Made by a program: the position numbers and the translations under genes. Below are positions 59,805-64,000 of a stretch of 64,000 nucleotides of DNA, piece by piece. The notes under the pieces are model-generated. The model was not told the origin of the DNA. It ran no database searches and saw nothing but the letters and a program-made list of their open reading frames with translations. This stretch comes from Cheiracanthium punctorium. Lineage: Eukaryota; Arthropoda; Arachnida; Araneae; Cheiracanthiidae. Location: positions 248,001 to 312,000 of the forward strand of contig JAWZYV010010374.1 in assembly GCA_038373885.1 (NCBI GenBank), written 5' to 3'. How positions within the stretch are numbered: position 1 is the stretch's first letter; each line of letters starts with the position of its first letter.

Positions 59805-60890
59805 ACTCCGTATCTGGCTAATAGAAAATGAGAAAAAAAATAGATAAAATTAAATAAAACCATTTTAAAGTTCATAAAGATCATAAAACCCCTCTTACTC
59901 TTAGACCAATAGTTAGTAAGTGTGAAGGTCCTACCTACCAATTTGAAATATATATATAAGAATGCCATTTTAATAGAACTAATGCCTAAATCCAATAACT
60001 CTCCTCAGATGACGATTTTATTAAGCAGTTATATGATTATAAAAGAAAAGAAAAGGAAACCATGGTAAGCTTTGACATAGTTCATTTATATCCTTCCAAA
60101 TATACAAGAAATGAATAAAGAAATAAATCAAAGTAACAAACAAATATATGAAAGTGAAGAAATAGCAGACCCCTTAATAGTACCCAGGGTTCGATCCAGG
60201 AATTTTTTCTAGGGTTCTATTTTAGCAAAAACTGTTTTGTGAATTTCCATAACAATTTTTGTGAAAGTCTTTTTTTTTCTTAAATAATTTTCATAACAAA
60301 ATAAAATATAAGGCAAAATGACAATGAAGGGTTGTTTTAATTGGTTGTATTTTTGTGAAAGGGCCATTTTAAATGATTGTACTTTGCGAAAGGAATGTAA
60401 AGTGGACCCAAATTTCATCTGCATTAAATACTGTACCATCAACCTAACAAACTCATATTTTTAATTTAACAGAAATTTCTACAAAAGCAAGGCATTCCAA
60501 TGGGATCTTCCATTTCTGGTAAATGAGGAAAAAAAAATACATAAAATTAAATAAAACCATTTTAAAGTTTAGTGGAGATGTGTGGATGATGTTTTTGCAG
60601 TTAGTTGAAAATAGAAATCTTAAAAACCTACTTGAAGATTAAATGCAATAGATAAGAACACACATTAATTTACCTATTACAAAGAAAATGACTAAATCCT
60701 TAATTACCTTGATGTAAAAATAATCAGAAGCAACAAAATAAGAAAGATACCACTATTTACCGAAAATCCACTAACAATAATCAACTTGTTAATTTTAAAT
60801 CCAATATCCCTTACAATTTTTTTTTTCATACGCCTAAAAGTCTATAGACCACAATTTATTAAAATATCTTCCTGAGGAAGTGGTTAAAAT
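59805..60890 (+). pseudogene. Penelope-like element RT, remainder
   Basis: After the nest, the PLE resumes with KVHKDHKTPLTLRPIVSKCE and GPTYQF. DDDFIKQLYDY and VSFDIVHLYPS (palm motif A) follow, then GIPMGSSIS (motif B, after a gap at 60188-60475), CVDDVFAV (active-site box, normally YVDD), and IYRKSTNNNQLV. This order is diagnostic of Penelope-like RTs. It has many stops and frame changes. The gap holds a foreign segment starting cagggttcgatccagg, a hAT-style end. The GIY-YIG domain is absent: the copy is cut at about 60890 by the Gypsy remnant. Confidence 0.85.
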
Positions 60891-60892
60891 TA

Positions 60893-62487
60893 AGTTTCAA
60901 AGTGTTTGTTCAAAGTTCTTGAAAAGTCTCCACAAATTCTAACTGATCTTTTACCTTCACTGTTTATCTTAGAAACTGGAACAATGGGGGTTGCCCATTT
61001 TGAATGACTTACTGGTATTAATACACCTTTCTGAATTAAGGAGTCTAGTTCTTCATCAACCAGTTGTTTCATGGCATAAGGACCGGCCTTGACTTGCAAA
61101 AAACCAGTAGAGAATCTTCCTTCATGTCAATAATTACAGGTTCACCCATTATTCCCGTTGAATCATTATTGAAACAATTAGGGAACTTAGACTGGTAATA
61201 CTGCAAAATATCTTCCTGAGAGAGATCATCTTCATTTTTTTACCTTTTATTTTCACTTTCTATGTTAGCCTCGTTCAAATTAATGCCAAGCTGTTCAAAC
61301 CAGTATCGACCCAATAATGTAGGTCTATTGGGTGTGTCAATGACAACCAATGGTAGCCATAGATTCTTTTCACCAAATTTGACAGGCACATTAAATATTC
61401 CAACAATTTTCAACTTTTCTCCTAAGTATAAACACAAAGTTGGAACTTCTAATTGTTTAAGAACACCCAAATTTAAACTGTCAAACTTATTTTTAGACAT
61501 GATGGAATGAGCACTGCCAGAATCTATTTGCATATTAACTGAGGTAGTACCTATCAGAACATTAATGAGGTAAGGCTTGGGAACTCCATGTTCAATTTTT
61601 GAACAAATTGAAACAGTGTTGATGTACATTTCATTACATGTTTCATCAACAAAGTAAGCTGTAGAAGTTCTACAACTGCTGGCAATATGCCCTTTGAGTT
61701 GGCACTTATAACAGGTTGCAGTTTTAAAAGAACATTCATCTTTATGCTTTTTACCACAATATTTACAATTTCTTAAATTGTTATCAATAGACTTACCCTG
61801 GAAATTGCCTGCTGATTTAGGATGCTTGTCTTTGTTTTGAAAATTGTTATTCTGAGTAGAAGTTTTACTCTTGAATGCTTTACTGGCATTTGCTATTTTG
61901 TAAACATTTTCTCTTGCTTTAAAAGATTTGGCTTCTTTGCTGGCAGTTTCCATAACAAGTACTATCTTACATGCTCTGTTGAAATCAAGTTTAGCTTCAC
62001 TCAATAATCTGTTTTGTATCTACAGATCAGCCAATCCATAAACTAATTTATCTCTAACAGCATCGCCAGGAACTGTCCAAAAGAACATTTCCTTGCCTTC
62101 TCTTTGATTCAACAATAAGGGTAGCAATATCTTCACAATTTTGCTTTAAATTATAAAATTTGTGCATAATTACCAATGTCTGTGGTGAGAAATGGTTAGT
62201 CAGTACTTTAATGATTTCAGCATATGGAGTTTCAGGTTGTACAAGATTTCGCAGCGTTGAGAACACTTTCTTACCAACACAAGTTAGCAAGATGGCTTGT
62301 TTATCGCAATCATTTTTTATTCTATTCGCTTCAAAATAAAAGTCAATTGAAGTAAATATTCCTCAAAACAGTCATTTTTGTTGAATGCTGGCATTTTGCC
62401 AGTCTGGGGATGATACCCATCACTTTCAGAGTCTCGCATTTCAAACACATGTGGTAATACTTGTAAGTCAGTAAGCTGATATACTCA
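60893..62487 (-). pseudogene. Mag-like Gypsy gag-protease-RT remnant
   Basis: Reading leftward: a Gag start with YQLTDLQVLPHVFEMRDSES and PETPYAEIIKVLTNHF (62054-62290); a long frame (61240-62004) with paired zinc knuckles (CKYCGKKHKDEC, then CYKCQLKGHIASSC), an aspartic protease (QIDSGSAHSIMS) and LLGRYWFEQLGI; and then the RT start (LVDEELDSLIQKGVLIPVSH, RICGDF). It ends abruptly within the first RT motif at the junction with the PLE at about 60893. Knuckle layout and RT entry match Mag/K02A2.6-like Gypsy elements, a clade distinct from the two CsRn1-like copies. Frameshifts and truncation make it dead; no LTRs seen. Confidence 0.88.
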
Positions 62488-63850
62488 CAAAAAAATGAAG
62501 TTTGAATTAGCTGGAAAATGTTGTAATATGAGTTTACCTCGTCACCACTATAATGTATTTAAATATTATGTTACTTTAATACTTTTATCATGTTTAATCT
62601 ATATATATAGAAATGAATTTTTGTGGGTATTGATGTATGTAGGTGGGTGTGTATGACGTTGAAAAACTCCAAAACCGTTTGACTGATCACCATGAAATTT
62701 GGTACACAAGTCTTTTGTCATGGAGAAGGTTTTTATGCTATTCATTTATACTGAAGAATTATGGTGATGATCGTAATATAATGATGAATTATTTTGTGTA
62801 GAATTATAACTTGGTACGATTTCATAATGAGAGCAGCGTAGCTTTGAAAACACGATCGGATAGTGGGTCACATTTTTGATTCATTCACGCAACGATGTCG
62901 AAAGGAGAATCTTGGAGAACACACACATTGTGTTGTAGTAATGAATAAAAATTGTATCGACCTCCATAGAGGTAATTAAGATGTAGATGTACCTGCAAAT
63001 GCCGCACTGTAAAAAAAGTTTTCAATTAAAACGACATCGTATTTTTTTTTCTTTGAATGAGAAAGAACTATAACCGATTTCACGAGAATGCCAAAAATCA
63101 CAACACATAGCGGTACACCAAAGGAAGTTCATAAAAGAAATAAGGAGGTCATCAACTAATTATTGACCCATAAAGTTGTTGCAGAAAGGCACATCCAGTT
63201 TAGCGCTCGTCGACTCTGCCTCTTACCGTAAGGAGCACAAGACATGAAAATAGATGAGATCACATATCACATTTTTAGACGTAATTATTTATTTGTTCAA
63301 AACATTAAATTTATTTGACTATTAAAAACTTGAAAAAATACACATATAATAACATGTTAACCTGGGGAAGCATCGTCACAAAAAAATTACATTATTGATG
63401 CTGTTACGAGCTTTTTACATGTCAGTGGGCGAAGGCCTGCATCACACAACGTGATCAGCCTCGCCTCACCAGATGAAGATCCCAACTGCCAAAAAGTGAC
63501 CATTATCAAAAGCCGTTAAGCATACACAGTAGTAGTGAGAGTCTCTCGTTTGTTCCAGAACAATCAAGACGCCAGCAGTATGCTCCTTTACACAGAAGAG
63601 AAAACCGCAAGAAAAAAACCATCTGCTTACAAACAGCAGGCGAAAACCGCAGAACATTTTCAGCTGATAAGAACTCACTGTGAGAAGTTGACGCACTTTT
63701 GCCAAGAGGCACCAGGAAGGGGAAAGAGAATATATTGTGAATTTGACGAATAAATCCAAAGTAGTTAAAAATAGAAAAAATATGTCCTATGCGATGAAAG
63801 AGCAACAGGACACCATTTTACTCTAGCTCGATGTTAGGTGGCACTGCAGA
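62488..63850. other. Non-coding stretch with one arthropod-type repeat
   Basis: At 62610-62760 the phrase gaaaaactccaaaaccgttt then gactgatcaccatgaaattt matches a style of dispersed repeat end common in arthropods; class not assigned. No convincing gene elsewhere. Confidence 0.4.
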
Positions 63851-63911
63851 ATGTCAAATTCTATTCAACTGCTTGCTAAGAAAATACCGTTTAACTTATT
63901 GACGAAATTTG
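63851..63911 (+). CDS. Candidate first coding exon at the window edge
   Basis: ATG at 63851 opens MSNSIQLLAKKIPFNLLTKF, followed immediately by a near-perfect splice donor, TTTG|GTAAGTATG. The peptide is basic and amphipathic-looking, as in a mitochondrial targeting start, but I do not recognise the gene and no second exon is in the window. It would be on the strand opposite to POMT2. Chance occurrence cannot be excluded. Confidence 0.25.
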
Positions 63912-64000
63912 GTAAGTATGGATATTTGAAAACGGAGAATATTTTTACACTGTCTGTTTTGCCATCACTTGCTGCTAGATGGCGCTGCAGTACATCGAAT

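Noticed and set aside
60185..60210. tRNA B-box-like ggttcgatcc
   Set aside because: No A-box or foldable cloverleaf upstream. The phrase cagggttcgatccagg is better read as a hAT-type end.
63466..63805. Overlapping frames of 72-99 residues near the right edge
   Set aside because: Three mutually overlapping frames on both strands, no motifs and no splice or promoter context.

Overview
This window is eukaryotic, AT-rich and intron-dominated, and looks like an arthropod genome, most likely a chelicerate such as a spider. That placement is an inference from the transposon mix (CsRn1-clade and Mag-like Gypsy, GIY-YIG Penelope-like elements, Tigger/pogo, G-rich-ended hAT MITEs) and from the large introns; no diagnostic lineage marker is visible. 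The only confidently recognised host gene is on the minus strand: seven internal exons of POMT2 (protein O-mannosyltransferase 2), spread over about 29.5 kb (53192 down to 23684). All seven exons join in perfect reading phase with canonical splice sites. The 5' exons (with the catalytic DE motif region) and the 3' exons (MIR domains, C-terminal membrane segments) are not in the window as far as I can see.

Almost everything else is transposable-element sequence, much of it nested. 1-4627: a degenerate CsRn1-clade Gypsy element on the minus strand. 5775-9000: a 3.2 kb hAT element with a TTAA-flanked MITE inside. 9781-10980: a 1.2 kb palindrome made of two divergent copies of a Penelope-like (PLE) GIY-YIG endonuclease end. 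11080-17178: a 6.1 kb Tigger-like shell with at least three hAT insertions inside it, one of which carries a GC-rich promoter/first-exon-like block. 17639-18190: a solo LTR, whose second, opposite-oriented copy (45090-48794) is split by a 3.2 kb hAT-like element with TAATCGTAATC end repeats. 21548-22810: a dead pogo transposase with a MITE in it. 26921-29824: an internally deleted CsRn1 relative, with a 708 bp hAT insertion in gag, ending 55 bp from the splice donor of a POMT2 exon.

30477-38700 is a repeat-rich intron: a hAT MITE, a degenerate satellite of about 10 units, tandem duplications, and a Tigger MITE inserted into a second tandem repeat. 40061-43391 holds two insertions of the same PLE tail family with 13-14 bp target duplications, one of them a near-perfect 109-bp-arm hairpin. 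48805-51067 holds mariner and DUF4371-type hAT remnants. 53880-60890 is a five-level nest: PLE reverse transcriptase > hAT > Tigger > hAT > hAT MITE, each boundary supported by a target-site duplication. 60893-62487 is a Mag-like Gypsy remnant.

The functional story is therefore one housekeeping glycosylation gene in the ER membrane, with introns that act as a landing zone for mobile DNA. The nesting gives a relative chronology of transposon activity. No intact autonomous transposon was found; most transposase or polymerase reading frames carry stops, frameshifts or insertions. The exception is the pair of PLE GIY-YIG frames, which are open but 5'-truncated.
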